Shown: positions 17,901-28,426, counted from the first letter of the stretch. The stretch: 36,692 nucleotides of DNA from Paracoccaceae bacterium (GCA_019911965.1 JAIOJF010000007.1:1-36692), one strand, 5' to 3'. Notes: generated by a model from the letters alone, not told the origin. Made by a program: numbers and translations.

Positions 17901-20438
17901 CACATCGTCAAACAGCGGCTTGACGCCGATCATGGTTGCCGCCGGGGCCAGCGGGGCCTCGATCAGGCGCTCGACAGGGCGGCCCGAGCCTTCGGTCACC
18001 CGCACCAAAGCCTTCAGTTGCAGCGGCACCTGCGCGTCGCTCAGATCGGGCATGGCAAGGCCGAAGCGGACATGCCCCTTGGCATCGGTGACGATGTCGC
18101 CGCCGGTGAATTCCAGCCTTGTGCCGAAATATTCCGTGGCCCGGCCGAAATGATAGCCCGGATAGCCGTCCAGCCCGGGCGCGGGTGAAATCCGCGCCTC
18201 GGCCTCGACCTTCAATCCGCCGCCGGGCGCGCCGTAAAGGTAGCGGGCCTCCAGATCAATCATTGGCACATCGGCCACGCGGACCGGCCCGTCCGGCAGG
18301 TTGAGTGTGAAATCGATCCGCTCGGGGATCAGGTCTTCCACCAGGAATTTCTGCGCCACCAGGGCAGGCGCATCGACATCCGCATGCAGGCGGATGTTCC
18401 ACGCCCCGCGCTGCGCGGCATTCGGCAGATGCACCGCGAACACCCGGCCACCGGCCCCGGCATCGTCCAGCAATTCGCGGCTGAACTCCACCCCGTCGGG
18501 GCGCAGGATGATGGCGGTCAGCGGCAGGCCCTCGATCGCCTCGGCCTTGCCATCGCGCGCCAGGGCGGTGGCATAGACGGTTTCACCGGCGCGGTAGGCC
18601 CCGCGATCGGTGGTCAGGAACACATCCATCGGCGGCGGCGAGACGCGCCCGCCAACGCCGCGATCGGACAGATCGAACGCCGCCGATTTCAGGTCGAGGA
18701 AGGCGAAATCGCCGCCCTCATCCGCTGCCGTCACCATCGACGGCGCGCGCGCACCTTCACCTCTGGTCAGGCCCGGCGCGAACCGGGCATAGCCCATCGC
18801 ATCGCTGAACGCCTCGCCCAGCACCTCGTTATTGCGGGCCACCAACCGTACCTTTACGCCAGCCTTGGCCACCGCATCACCCAACCCGCGCACGAAGACA
18901 TGCAGGCCATCGCCGCCCGACAATGTGGCCAGCCCGAGATCGGTAACGATGAACCATTGCGCGGCGGCGCTGGAATCCCAGGGGTCCGCCCCCGGCACGC
19001 GGGCGCTCAGCACGTAGACGCCCGGCTCGAACGACGCCACCGCATCGCCGATCGGCAGGGCGGTGGTGACATCGCGGTTGACCTCGCGTGCAACGATGCC
19101 CTTGCCCGACCAGACCTCCTGGCCGATATCGTCGCGGATGTTGTTTTCATCCCAGAGCGACAGGGGCGCGTTGAAATAGCCCTGTTCGATGGTCCGCACC
19201 AGGTTGCGCTCGCCCACCCGGTGGATCGCGAGATCAACCTCGGACAGGTTGACCGTGACAATCGGGATCGACGCCCCGGCCCCGCGCGGCAGCACGTAGG
19301 CCCGGCCAACGAACCGCGCCGAGGGGTCACGATCCTTGATGTATAGGTCAAGATCGACCGACTTGATCAGCTTTTCGCCGCTCTGCGCCGGCAGGCCCTC
19401 GCGGAAGGTCAGCCGGTAGCGCTCGCCGTGGCGCACGCCGTCGATGCACAATTGGTTGCCCTCGGCCTCGACCACCATGCCACTGTCCGGCAGGCGCACG
19501 AAGTCACCGTAATTGACGCCGGCGGCCACCAGGGCCTCGCTGAACTGGGCGCAGACGCGGGGTTGTGCGGCGTTGTTGTCAACGCTGTGTTCGGTGATGC
19601 GAAAACCGTACAGCCCGACCAGCCTGGTCAGCGCATCCTCGGTATCCAGCCGGGGCGCGATGGATTGCGCCAGCCGCAACACGCTGATCGCCAGCCGCCC
19701 GCTGCCGCGCTGTTCGACAGCGCGCGCCAGCGTGTTCAGCGCCGTCACTTCAAGCCCCTTGTTGGTGCTGCGCAGATAGGCATTGATCGCCGCCGCGCTG
19801 GCAATCCGCTGCATGTCGCGCTTGTCCGAGCTTTTCTCGGTCTTTACCTCAAGCGCCAGCGCCGCCATCTCGGCCCAGCCATCGGCGGCATCGCTGAGAT
19901 TGAGCGCCGCACCCATGAACCTGAGCGCATTCAGGTGGTTGCCGGCGCTGCGCGCATTGCGCGAGGCCTCGATCAGTTGCTCGGCGGTCCATTGGTTGGT
20001 GATGTAATCCTGCGCCAGCCGGGTGGCCTGATCGCGCGCCTCGTTCAGATACCTCTCGGGCAGGAAGCCGAGTTTCATCAGCTTGTCGCCCTGGCGCGCC
20101 AGCACCTTTGCATCGGTCGCGAAAACCTGTGCCGAGGCGGCCCCCTCGAACGGCACGCGCTCGCTGATATCGGATTTCGGGAAGCAGGAATTGGCCTTGA
20201 AATTGAACGTGAAGGCGCGGCAGGCGCTATCGGCCAGGCAGATGCGCATGCAGGTGTCAAAAGTGGTCTCGAAGACCGGCTGCAGGTCCGATCCGTAGAA
20301 ATCCATGTTCTGGGTGATCGCCAGCCGCCGCTCGGGCACAACGTTGTCCGCCGCCGAGGCAGGTGACAGGCCGATCAGCATCAGGGCCAGCGGGGCAAGG
20401 GTGCAGCGGATTATCTTGCGAAACGAGGGGCGGACCAT
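14946..20438 (-). CDS. Bacterial alpha-2-macroglobulin with N-terminal PAN/apple-like domain
   Basis: A 1830-residue periplasmic protease trap. A Sec signal peptide (residues 1-30) ends SPASA-AD with no lipobox cysteine, so the protein is probably soluble, unlike E. coli YfhM. Residues about 37-108 form a cysteine-rich PAN/apple-like domain (Cys63, Cys67, Cys73, Cys85). The macroglobulin MG domains follow, and the thioester motif GCTEQ has Cys1382 and Gln1385; this is the site that covalently captures a protease. Alpha-helical complement-like and receptor-binding-like segments follow. I chose the ATG at 20438 because it precedes the signal peptide and has GGAG 8 nt upstream; a longer frame to 20558 adds 40 unlikely residues. 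It is coupled to pbpC downstream and divergent from a histidine kinase gene. Confidence 0.9.
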   Translation of the reverse strand: MVRPSFRKIIRCTLAPLALMLIGLSPASAADNVVPERRLAITQNMDFYGSDLQPVFETTFDTCMRICLADSACRAFTFNFKANSCFPKSDISERVPFEGAASAQVFATDAKVLARQGDKLMKLGFLPERYLNEARDQATRLAQDYITNQWTAEQLIEASRNARSAGNHLNALRFMGAALNLSDAADGWAEMAALALEVKTEKSSDKRDMQRIASAAAINAYLRSTNKGLEVTALNTLARAVEQRGSGRLAISVLRLAQSIAPRLDTEDALTRLVGLYGFRITEHSVDNNAAQPRVCAQFSEALVAAGVNYGDFVRLPDSGMVVEAEGNQLCIDGVRHGERYRLTFREGLPAQSGEKLIKSVDLDLYIKDRDPSARFVGRAYVLPRGAGASIPIVTVNLSEVDLAIHRVGERNLVRTIEQGYFNAPLSLWDENNIRDDIGQEVWSGKGIVAREVNRDVTTALPIGDAVASFEPGVYVLSARVPGADPWDSSAAAQWFIVTDLGLATLSGGDGLHVFVRGLGDAVAKAGVKVRLVARNNEVLGEAFSDAMGYARFAPGLTRGEGARAPSMVTAADEGGDFAFLDLKSAAFDLSDRGVGGRVSPPPMDVFLTTDRGAYRAGETVYATALARDGKAEAIEGLPLTAIILRPDGVEFSRELLDDAGAGGRVFAVHLPNAAQRGAWNIRLHADVDAPALVAQKFLVEDLIPERIDFTLNLPDGPVRVADVPMIDLEARYLYGAPGGGLKVEAEARISPAPGLDGYPGYHFGRATEYFGTRLEFTGGDIVTDAKGHVRFGLAMPDLSDAQVPLQLKALVRVTEGSGRPVERLIEAPLAPAATMIGVKPLFDDVVPEGGTAAFDLLAVGTDLQRVGLPKVGWTLSRVRTRYQWYESYGNWNYEPVTTRTRIASGEVALGTGDPVRIEAGVDWGRYELKLETLDGDYIAAAHEFYAGWYAPAESVDTPDTLELALDRDGYRVGDTARLRIVPRYAGTALVTVMSNRLIAMKSVEVTEGENLIDLEVNEDWGAGAYVSASVIRPMNVAAGRNPARSLGLNWASVDPGAHRLTARFLGPDEVSPRATMTASLQVEGVAPGDTAYATIAAVDLGILNLTGFKSPDPDGHYFGQQRLGMDIRDMYGRLIDGMQGAPGQVRSGGDGALGDRLQSPPPTEELVAYFSGPLVVGADGMVSTDFDIPEFNGTIRLMAVVWSETGIGQAEKDVLARDPVVLTASLPRFLAPYDESRVLLELAHAKGPAGKVGIEVAANGGLYLDTARLPGSVTLADQGRATLSVPIAAPASGTPEITVTLTTPDGERLTKTLILPIRALDPEISRTARVALAAGDTFRLDSDVFASYLPGTGRATLAVGPVARFDAPGLLSALDRYPYGCTEQITSKALPLLYFEQVASSMGLAGKKNVRTRIEQAIGEVLSNQSSSGSFGLWSPGSGDLWLDAYVSDFLSRARAKGFDVPAQAFRLAMDNIRNRVNYAGDFENGGEDIAYALMVMAREGTANIGDLRYYADTKSGDFATPLALAQLGTALAFYGDQMRADAMFRQAGARLDEQRARAEEQLWRVDYGTNLRDTAAVLTLAVEAGSAVLDQPALAARIAPDNMVDRYRSTQENMWSLLAANALIEDTAPDAFLINGSPANGPVVEVLDAQTGGNRQVEVMNNSGRDSVTVLTTFGIPAEPEPAGGNGYFIDRFYFTMDGKPVTPERVALNQRLVVVVKVTPSRYSEARLIVNDPLPAGFEIDNPNLLQSGDVKALDWLQLGTEPQHAEFRAERFVAAVDWSSKEAFQLAYVVRAISPGTFRHPAASVEDMYRPEYRARTGVGRVTISE

Positions 20439-20539
20439 GAATCGACTCCGGAACTGACTGAAAAACTGGCCCGATGCTGACACAGAACACCGCGTCAGGC
20501 AATGATTGCCCCGGTCCGCCCCCCCTGCCGCAAGGTATT

Positions 20540-20580
20540 GTGAACGAAGCCAATGCAATTCACGCTGCGGTTAAGACCGC
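20540..20580. promoter_or_regulatory. Inverted repeats in the macroglobulin / kinase divergent region
   Basis: In the 236-bp gap between the divergent genes, GTGAA (20540-20544) and TTCAC (20559-20563) form an inverted repeat with a 14-bp spacer. GCGGT (20567-20571) and ACCGC (20576-20580) form a small hairpin right beside it. Either could be an operator; I found no clear -35/-10 pair. The rest of the gap shows nothing I can support. Confidence 0.25.
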
Positions 20581-20674
20581 ATTCAGGTTTTGCCGTCAAT
20601 GTGCCTACCGGAAACAGGTGAAAGGGAACATCCATGCCGCCAACGGGCTGGAACAATAGGTCGGAAGGCGCGGC

Positions 20675-22960
<2,286 letters not shown>

Positions 22961-22995
22961 TCCGGGGCGCGCACGCGCACGCCGGGTCTGCCAGG

Positions 22996-23649
22996 TCACA
23001 GGCCCCGCATCTGCAATTCCTTGCCGTCATGGATATGCAGGATCATCTTTTCCGCCGCCGCCCAGCCATCGCCGGTTTCGATCGCGTCGATCAGCGACAT
23101 GTGATCGCCCAGCGATTTCGACAGATCGACGAACTGGATCGACGCGAACAGCGTGAAGGATGAGCCACGGTTCCAGATATTGTCGAAGAACTCCAGCAGG
23201 AAGCGGTTGCGGGTGGCCTCGACAATGGCGCGGTGGATCGACCTGTTGGCATCGAAATAGGCCTGCACGGTGTTTTCCGTCATGTCCTCGGCCCGCGTGA
23301 TCCGGGCACGCAGCGCCGCGCAGGTGGCCTTGTCGCCGGCTTCGGCCAGCATCCGCGCCGCCGATCCCTCGATGGCTGACCGCGCGCCATACATTTCCGC
23401 AATCTCCGCCTCGTCCAGCTTGCGGATGCGAAACCCGCCGCGCCCGGCCAGTTCCAGAATACCCTCCTGCTCCATTCGGAACAGCGCTTCGCGGATCGGC
23501 GTGCGGCTGATTTCAAACTCGTCCGCCAGCTTTTCCTGAACGATTCGGTCCTCGGTCGAGATCGAGCCATCGCGAATCGCCTGCATGATCTGGTCATAGA
23601 CCTGATCGGCCAGTCGGATACGCGGTTGCGACAGGGACTTGAACGCCAT
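22996..23649 (-). CDS. GntR-family (FCD subfamily) transcriptional regulator
   Basis: A 217-residue regulator with an N-terminal winged helix (about 12-75, including VQEKLADEFEISRTPIREAL) and a C-terminal all-helical FCD ligand domain (about 85-205). The FCD metal/ligand residues are visible as an Asp-x3-His pair in FDANRSIH, a His in GDHMSL and a His in LHIHDG, so it probably binds a small carboxylate or amino acid effector, possibly through a metal. The ATG at 23649 has GGGGAAG about 6 nt upstream; a longer frame to 23751 was rejected. It is divergent from the amidotransferase gene across 159 bp containing a perfect palindrome and a second imperfect copy, so it very probably regulates that cluster and itself. 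Confidence 0.88.
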   Translation of the reverse strand: MAFKSLSQPRIRLADQVYDQIMQAIRDGSISTEDRIVQEKLADEFEISRTPIREALFRMEQEGILELAGRGGFRIRKLDEAEIAEMYGARSAIEGSAARMLAEAGDKATCAALRARITRAEDMTENTVQAYFDANRSIHRAIVEATRNRFLLEFFDNIWNRGSSFTLFASIQFVDLSKSLGDHMSLIDAIETGDGWAAAEKMILHIHDGKELQMRGL

Positions 23650-23691
23650 GTTGTCTTCCCCCGGGGCCGGTGCTGTGCTGCATTTGCCTGT

Positions 23692-23707
23692 TTCTTGTAC
23701 ACGGTAT
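23692..23707. promoter_or_regulatory. Second, imperfect GntR-type operator copy
   Basis: This 16-bp stretch matches the perfect palindrome at 23770-23785 at 11 of 16 positions. It is centred 78 bp from it and ends 43 nt upstream of the GntR start codon, where binding would give autoregulation. Between the two copies lies another inverted repeat, TCTTGC-CGC-GCAAGA (23731-23745). Confidence 0.45.
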
Positions 23708-23769
23708 TCAAAAGCCAGGGAATAGATGTCTCTTGCCGCGCAAGAATCCAATTGCCATCGCGATTGAGA

Positions 23770-23785
23770 ATACTGTATACAGTAT
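23770..23785. promoter_or_regulatory. Perfect 16-bp palindrome, likely GntR operator
   Basis: ATACTGTATACAGTAT is a perfect inverted repeat centred between 23777 and 23778, ending 23 nt before the start codon of the amidotransferase gene. Its size and GTATAC core fit sites bound by FCD-type GntR dimers, and the regulator gene is directly divergent. At this position it would overlap the transcription start and most simply act as a repressor site. Confidence 0.7.
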
Positions 23786-23808
23786 ACTACCAGTCAAAGG
23801 GGACGTTC

Positions 23809-24756
23809 ATGTGTGGAATCGCCGGGAGAATACTGAATGCGCCGGGCAAGGTCGGGGCCGACCTGGTCGAGCTGATGGATGCGCAGGAACACAGGGGCGC
23901 TGATTCGACCGGCTTCGCGGTCTGGGGCGTGCCGCGCGATGACGGTTACATCGTCCGCGCGATTGGGTTCGACCGTACCCGCATGGCCGCCGATCTCGAA
24001 GATTTTCGCGCCATCCTGAAACAGCACGGCTCGGACTTCATCGAGGATCCGACCTGGGACAATGATCGCAGCAAGCATTACTCGGTGCGCATGATCATCC
24101 GCGATCCCGCCGACATGGCCGAATGGGTCAGGGCGGCGGACGAGATCTGCACCCGCCTGGAAATGCAGTCGGTCGGCCGGTCGCTGGAGATCATCAAGGA
24201 TACCGGCGGTGCCTATGCGGTGGCCGACAAGCACGGCGTGCGCGACATGATCGGCACGCACGGGCTGGGCCATGCCCGCCTGGCCACCGAAAGCGACGTG
24301 CGCCCGAATGCCAGCCACCCGTTCTGGGCCCGTCCCTTCCCGGATGTGGCGATCGTGCATAACGGCCAGATCACCGATTACTATACCTGGCGCAACCGGC
24401 TGACCCGGCAGGGCTATCGCTTCCTGACCTATAACGACAGCGAACTGATCGCGGTCTGGGTTTCGGACCGCATGAAACAGGGCCTCAGCATGGAACAGGC
24501 GCTGACCCGCTCGATCGACGAGATCGACGGTGTCTTCACCTTCATGATCGGCACCCCGGAAACCATCGGTTTCGCCAAGGACCGCTTCGCGATGAAGCCG
24601 CTGGTCGTGGTCAACGAATTGGGCAGGATCGCCGCCGCCACCGAGGAACAGGCGGTGCGCCGCGTCGTGCTCGACGAAGATTGCGACATCATCAACTACG
24701 ATGGCCCGTGCCAGTTCGGCACCTGGGGCGTCGGCAACCGGAGGGCCGCGGCATGA
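23809..24756 (+). CDS. glxB: GlxB/MgsA-like class II glutamine amidotransferase
   Basis: A 315-residue protein of the class II (Ntn-hydrolase) glutamine amidotransferase family, with the nucleophile Cys2 exposed after removal of the initiator Met (MCGIAGRILN). Further motifs are EHRGADSTGFAVWG, the GHARLATES segment and VHNGQITDY. It corresponds to the first subunit of the split glutamate-synthase-like enzymes GlxBCD and MgsABC; in MgsABC (N-methylglutamate synthase) this subunit works with the next two gene products. The ATG at 23809 is fixed by the catalytic Cys and by AAGGGG 7 nt upstream. It is first in a cluster running to 30267 and overlaps the next gene by ATGA. Confidence 0.9.
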   Translation: MCGIAGRILNAPGKVGADLVELMDAQEHRGADSTGFAVWGVPRDDGYIVRAIGFDRTRMAADLEDFRAILKQHGSDFIEDPTWDNDRSKHYSVRMIIRDPADMAEWVRAADEICTRLEMQSVGRSLEIIKDTGGAYAVADKHGVRDMIGTHGLGHARLATESDVRPNASHPFWARPFPDVAIVHNGQITDYYTWRNRLTRQGYRFLTYNDSELIAVWVSDRMKQGLSMEQALTRSIDEIDGVFTFMIGTPETIGFAKDRFAMKPLVVVNELGRIAAATEEQAVRRVVLDEDCDIINYDGPCQFGTWGVGNRRAAA

Positions 24757-25445
24757 GCGAGACCATCATCACCGTCGCCGACCGCCCGATCCGCGAAGTG
24801 CACCAGGAAATCCAGGCCGCGGCGCAGGCGGGTGGTTCGATCCTGATCCGGGATGCGCGCTCGCGCCATAACCTCGGCGTCGGGCTGCCGCCGGGATGCT
24901 CGGTCCGTTTTGAAGGCTCGGTCGGCTATTATTGCGGCGGGCTGAATACCGGCGCGCGGATCGAGATCGAACGCAACGCCGGCTGGGGCTGCGGCGAGGC
25001 GATGAGCGACGGCCATGTCACCATCGGCGGCTATGCCGGCATGTCGGTCGGCGCGGCAATGCTGGGCGGCACCATCCATGTCAAGGGCGATTGCGGCCCG
25101 CGCGTCGGCGTCGCCATGAAGGGCGGCCATATCGTCGTGGAAGGCAAGATCGGCTATCAGTCGGGCTTCATGGCGCATGGCGGCAAGATCATCGCGCTGG
25201 GCGGTGCGGGCGGAAGCTGTGCCGATGCGCTGTGGGAGGGCGAGGTCTGGGTAACCGGCGATATCCAGGACCTGGGCGTCGATGCCGTGGTGACCGAGCC
25301 GACCGCCGAACAGGTGGCCGAAGTGGATGCCATCCTCGATCCGCTTGGCCTGAAGGACACATCGCGCGACTGGCGTCGGATCGTCGCTGGCAAGAGACTT
25401 TGGTATTTTGAAAGCAGGGACGCAAAAGCATGGCTGATGATATAA
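24753..25445 (+). CDS. glxC: GlxC/MgsB-like GXGXG-motif subunit
   Basis: A 230-residue protein made mostly of a right-handed beta-helix of glycine-rich repeats (residues about 45-190; for example VGYYCGGLNTGARIEIE, GGYAGMSVGAAMLGG and GGHIVVEGKIGYQSG). It is equivalent to the C-terminal GXGXG domain of the glutamate synthase large subunit, present here as a separate chain. It is thought to be structural, joining the amidotransferase and synthase subunits. Its start overlaps the previous stop as ATGA and its end overlaps the next gene by 16 nt, so stoichiometric coupled translation is likely. Confidence 0.9.
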   Translation: MSETIITVADRPIREVHQEIQAAAQAGGSILIRDARSRHNLGVGLPPGCSVRFEGSVGYYCGGLNTGARIEIERNAGWGCGEAMSDGHVTIGGYAGMSVGAAMLGGTIHVKGDCGPRVGVAMKGGHIVVEGKIGYQSGFMAHGGKIIALGGAGGSCADALWEGEVWVTGDIQDLGVDAVVTEPTAEQVAEVDAILDPLGLKDTSRDWRRIVAGKRLWYFESRDAKAWLMI

Positions 25446-26869
25446 AACCGACCTACGAATATCCGTTCGAGGAAGCCAGCGAAGAAATGATCGCCTTTGG
25501 CGACGGTGCCATCGAAGGCCGTCCCGCCGGTGCACCGGCCTCGTATGACAGGGGCGGTTCGACCCGCTGGACGCCCGAGGCAATCTCGGAAGTTCACGCG
25601 CTGGCGCAGCTTGGCCGCTACCAGGTGCGGGGCTGGAACAGCTTCAACCACCGCCTGCCGTCCTGGGACGACCTGACATTCGTTCCCGCCACCATGACCC
25701 GCCTGCCGCTGGAAGGCTACCGTGAGAAATGCGAAACCAAGACGGTGCTGGGCGGCGGTCGCGGGCTGGTTGAAAAACCGATCGAGATCGACATTCCGAT
25801 CTACATCGCCTCGATGTCGTTCGGGGCCTTGTCGGCCAGCGCCAAGGAGGCGCTGGGCCACGGTGCCTCCAAGGTCGGCACCCTCACCTGCACCGGCGAA
25901 GGCGGAATGCTGGAAGAGGAACGCGCCGCCTCGCGCACGCTGGTCTACCAGATGTCACCGGCACGTTACGGGCTTGATCTGGACCATCTGCGCCGCGCCA
26001 ACGGGCTGGAACTGGTGGTTGGCCAGGGGGCCAAGCCCGGCACCGGCGGCCTGCTGCTGGGCATGAAAGTGTCCGAGCGGATTTCAAAGATGCGTACCCT
26101 GCCGGTGGGCGTCGATCAACGCTCGACCATCCGTCACCCCGACTGGCTGGGGGCCGACGATCTGGCCGTCAAGATCGAGGAATTGCGCATCGCCACCAAT
26201 TACCAGGTGCCGATCTTCATCAAGATGGGGGCCACGCGCCCGCGCTATGACGTTGCCGTCGCGGCCAAGGCCGGGGCCGATGTGGTGGTGGTGGACGGGG
26301 CCGAGGGCGGCACCGGGGCCAGCCCGGAAATGCTGCTGAACCATACCGGTATCCCCTGCATGTCGGCGATCCCGGCAGCGCGCGAAGCGCTGGATGAATG
26401 CGGCATGTCGGGCAAGGTATCGCTGGTGGTCGCCGGTGGCATCCGCTCGGGCACCGATGTAGCCAAGGCGCTGGCACTTGGGGCCGATGCGGTGATGATC
26501 GGCAATGCCGCGATGATCGCGCTGGGATGCAATTCGCCGCGCTACGCCGACAGTTACGCGCAGCTTGGCACCAGCCCGGGTGCATGTCATCATTGCCATA
26601 CCGGCCTCTGCCCGGTCGGCATTGCCACGCAGGATGCGGAACTGGAAAAGCGCATGAATATCGCGGCCGGGGCGGAACGCGTGGCACGCTATCTGACCGC
26701 GATGACGATGGAGATCACGGCGCTGGCCAAGGCCTGCGGCAAATCCTCGGTCCACAACCTGGAAACCGAGGATCTGCGGGCGCTGTCGTTCGAGGCATCC
26801 GCCTTTACCGGCGTCAAGATGGCCGGGATCGACCGCCCGTTCGACTGGGCGACCGAGCGCAAAGGATAA
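25430..26869 (+). CDS. glxD: GlxD/MgsC-like FMN-binding glutamate synthase family protein
   Basis: A 479-residue homolog of the central and FMN domains of the glutamate synthase large subunit. Family features are the SFGALSASAKEALGHGA stretch, GEGGML, KPGTGGLL, IKMGATRPR, VVVDGAEGGTGASP and VVAGGIRSGTDVAKALALGAD, plus a 3Fe-4S cluster motif with Cys386, Cys389 and Cys394 (CHHCHTGLC). In N-methylglutamate synthase this subunit joins methylamine to glutamate; in other contexts the family is uncharacterised. With the preceding two subunits it forms a complete three-subunit enzyme. No glutamine synthetase-like partner (gmaS or glnT) accompanies it here, which argues against the standard methylamine pathway. 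Confidence 0.9.
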   Translation: MADDIKPTYEYPFEEASEEMIAFGDGAIEGRPAGAPASYDRGGSTRWTPEAISEVHALAQLGRYQVRGWNSFNHRLPSWDDLTFVPATMTRLPLEGYREKCETKTVLGGGRGLVEKPIEIDIPIYIASMSFGALSASAKEALGHGASKVGTLTCTGEGGMLEEERAASRTLVYQMSPARYGLDLDHLRRANGLELVVGQGAKPGTGGLLLGMKVSERISKMRTLPVGVDQRSTIRHPDWLGADDLAVKIEELRIATNYQVPIFIKMGATRPRYDVAVAAKAGADVVVVDGAEGGTGASPEMLLNHTGIPCMSAIPAAREALDECGMSGKVSLVVAGGIRSGTDVAKALALGADAVMIGNAAMIALGCNSPRYADSYAQLGTSPGACHHCHTGLCPVGIATQDAELEKRMNIAAGAERVARYLTAMTMEITALAKACGKSSVHNLETEDLRALSFEASAFTGVKMAGIDRPFDWATERKG

Positions 26870-26945
26870 GACCGGCGAACGAGGCCGGCCCGAAGACCAC
26901 CCTGGCGCAACCGCGGCGGGGGCAACCAACGAAGCGGAGGAACAG

Positions 26946-28355
26946 ATGTTTCAGAAAATGCTTATCGGCGGCAAGCTGGTCGGAAAAGACAGCGCCAAGA
27001 CCTCGATCAAGATCATCAACCCGGCCAACGAAAAGGTCTTTGCCCGCGTGCCCAAAGGCACCGTCAAGGATATCGACAAGGCGGTGAAGGCCGCCAAGAA
27101 GGCGTTTCCGGCATGGGCCGACACGCCGCTGGCCAAACGCCAGGCTATCGTCAGCAAGATCGCCGACGTGCTCGCCGCCAATGCCGAGATGCTGGCCCGC
27201 ATGATGACCAAGGAACAGGGCAAGCCGCTGGCGGAATCGATGGGCGAAATGGGCTGGACCGAAGGCTATCTGCGCCACTACGCGACGCTGGAAGCCAAGG
27301 GCCGCATGGTCCAGGACGACGACGCGCTCCAGATCGAGATGCGCCGCGTACCGCTGGGCGTGGTCGCCGGTATCTGCCCGTGGAACTTCCCGGTTCTGGT
27401 GCCGTTCTGGAAGATCGGACCGGCGCTGATCACCGGCAATACGATCGTCATCAAGCCGTCGCCGACAACGCCGGTGACGCTGATGAAAATCTTTGAATTG
27501 TGCAATGACTTCGTGCCCGCAGGTGTGATCAACATCGTGCCGGACGAAAACGATCTGGGCAAGGCCCTGACCAGCCACCCCGATGTCGCCAAGGTCAGCT
27601 TCACCGGCTCGACCGAGACCGGCAAGAAGATCATGGCGTCGTCCGCCGGCACCGTCAAACGCCTGACGCTGGAACTGGGCGGCAACGACCCGGCGATCGT
27701 CCTGCCGGATGTCGATGTCAAGAAAACCGCCGAGCAGATTTTCGGCGGTGCCTTCATGAATGCCGGGCAGGTCTGCATGGCGGTCAAGCGGGTCTATGCC
27801 CACAAGAACATCTACGACGAATTGTGCAACGAACTGGCCAAGCTGGCCGAAGCGGTGGTTGTCGATGACGGCCTGCGCCAGGGCGCAACGATGGGGCCGA
27901 TCCAGAACAAGGCGCAGTACAAGAAGGTCAAGGCGCTGATCAAAAGCTCGAAAAAGGACGGCAAGGTCCTTTCGGGCGGCGTGGTCAAGGGCCGCAAGGG
28001 CTATTTCGTGAAGCCGGTGATCGTGCGCGACGTCAAGGATGGCAACGATATCGTCGACAAGGAACAATTCGGCCCGATCCTGCCGGTGGTCAAGTTCTCC
28101 TCCACCAAGGACGTCACCAGGCAGGTCAACAAGTCCGCCTACGGGCTGGGGGCCTCGGTCTGGTCCAAGGATGCCGCCAAGGCAACCAGGATCGCCGGCA
28201 AGATCGAAAGCGGCACGGTCTGGGTGAACCATTGCGTCCATATCGGCCCGCATATCCCGATGGCCGGGTTCAAGTCGTCCGGCCTCGGGGTCGAGCAATC
28301 CACCGAAGGGTTCGAGGAATATACCCAGATCCAGGTTCTCAGCGTCGCCAAGTAA
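26946..28355 (+). CDS. NAD(P)-dependent aldehyde dehydrogenase
   Basis: A 469-residue aldehyde dehydrogenase with the general base Glu243 (TLELGGNDP) and nucleophile Cys277 (NAGQVCMAVKR), PWNFP at 145-149 and the GSTETG cofactor loop. The residues after the cysteine (MAVKR) differ from the common GSR pattern. The substrate is not identifiable; from context it would be the aldehyde released by the FAD oxidase encoded next. The ATG follows GGAGG with 5-nt spacing. It lies 76 bp after the GlxD-like gene, with a small GC hairpin (26872-26888) between, and is probably cotranscribed. Confidence 0.87.
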   Translation: MFQKMLIGGKLVGKDSAKTSIKIINPANEKVFARVPKGTVKDIDKAVKAAKKAFPAWADTPLAKRQAIVSKIADVLAANAEMLARMMTKEQGKPLAESMGEMGWTEGYLRHYATLEAKGRMVQDDDALQIEMRRVPLGVVAGICPWNFPVLVPFWKIGPALITGNTIVIKPSPTTPVTLMKIFELCNDFVPAGVINIVPDENDLGKALTSHPDVAKVSFTGSTETGKKIMASSAGTVKRLTLELGGNDPAIVLPDVDVKKTAEQIFGGAFMNAGQVCMAVKRVYAHKNIYDELCNELAKLAEAVVVDDGLRQGATMGPIQNKAQYKKVKALIKSSKKDGKVLSGGVVKGRKGYFVKPVIVRDVKDGNDIVDKEQFGPILPVVKFSSTKDVTRQVNKSAYGLGASVWSKDAAKATRIAGKIESGTVWVNHCVHIGPHIPMAGFKSSGLGVEQSTEGFEEYTQIQVLSVAK

Positions 28356-28375
28356 GGCGCTGCCACGCACGGCTT

Positions 28376-28399
28376 GGGGCGTTCCGGCGTGAACGCCCC
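28376..28399 (+). repeat. Strong hairpin between ALDH and FAD oxidase genes
   Basis: GGGGCGTTC (28376-28384) and GAACGCCCC (28391-28399) form a perfect 9-bp stem with a 6-base loop. It lies 20 nt after the aldehyde dehydrogenase stop and 27 nt before the next start. There is no T run, so it looks like an mRNA-processing or stability element rather than a terminator. Confidence 0.65.
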
Positions 28400-28426
28400 G
28401 GCGCTGCCGACAGTTCAGGTGAGACA

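Noticed and set aside
14493-18188. Very long plus-strand open frame antisense to the alpha-2-macroglobulin and pbpC genes
   Set aside because: GC-rich codon shadow: the sense strand has clear conserved domains, a thioester and a signal peptide, while the antisense translation is low-complexity Arg/His/Gln-rich with no domain.
22961-22985. Alternating CG-rich run between the kinase and GntR stops
   Set aside because: It can form a GC hairpin but has no T run and is short; not distinguishable from background composition.
23809-26869. Standard methylamine N-methylglutamate pathway
   Set aside because: MgsABC-like genes are present, but gmaS and mgdABCD are not in the cluster, and the oxidase is of the single-chain PuuB type. 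A plain methylamine assignment is therefore not supported.
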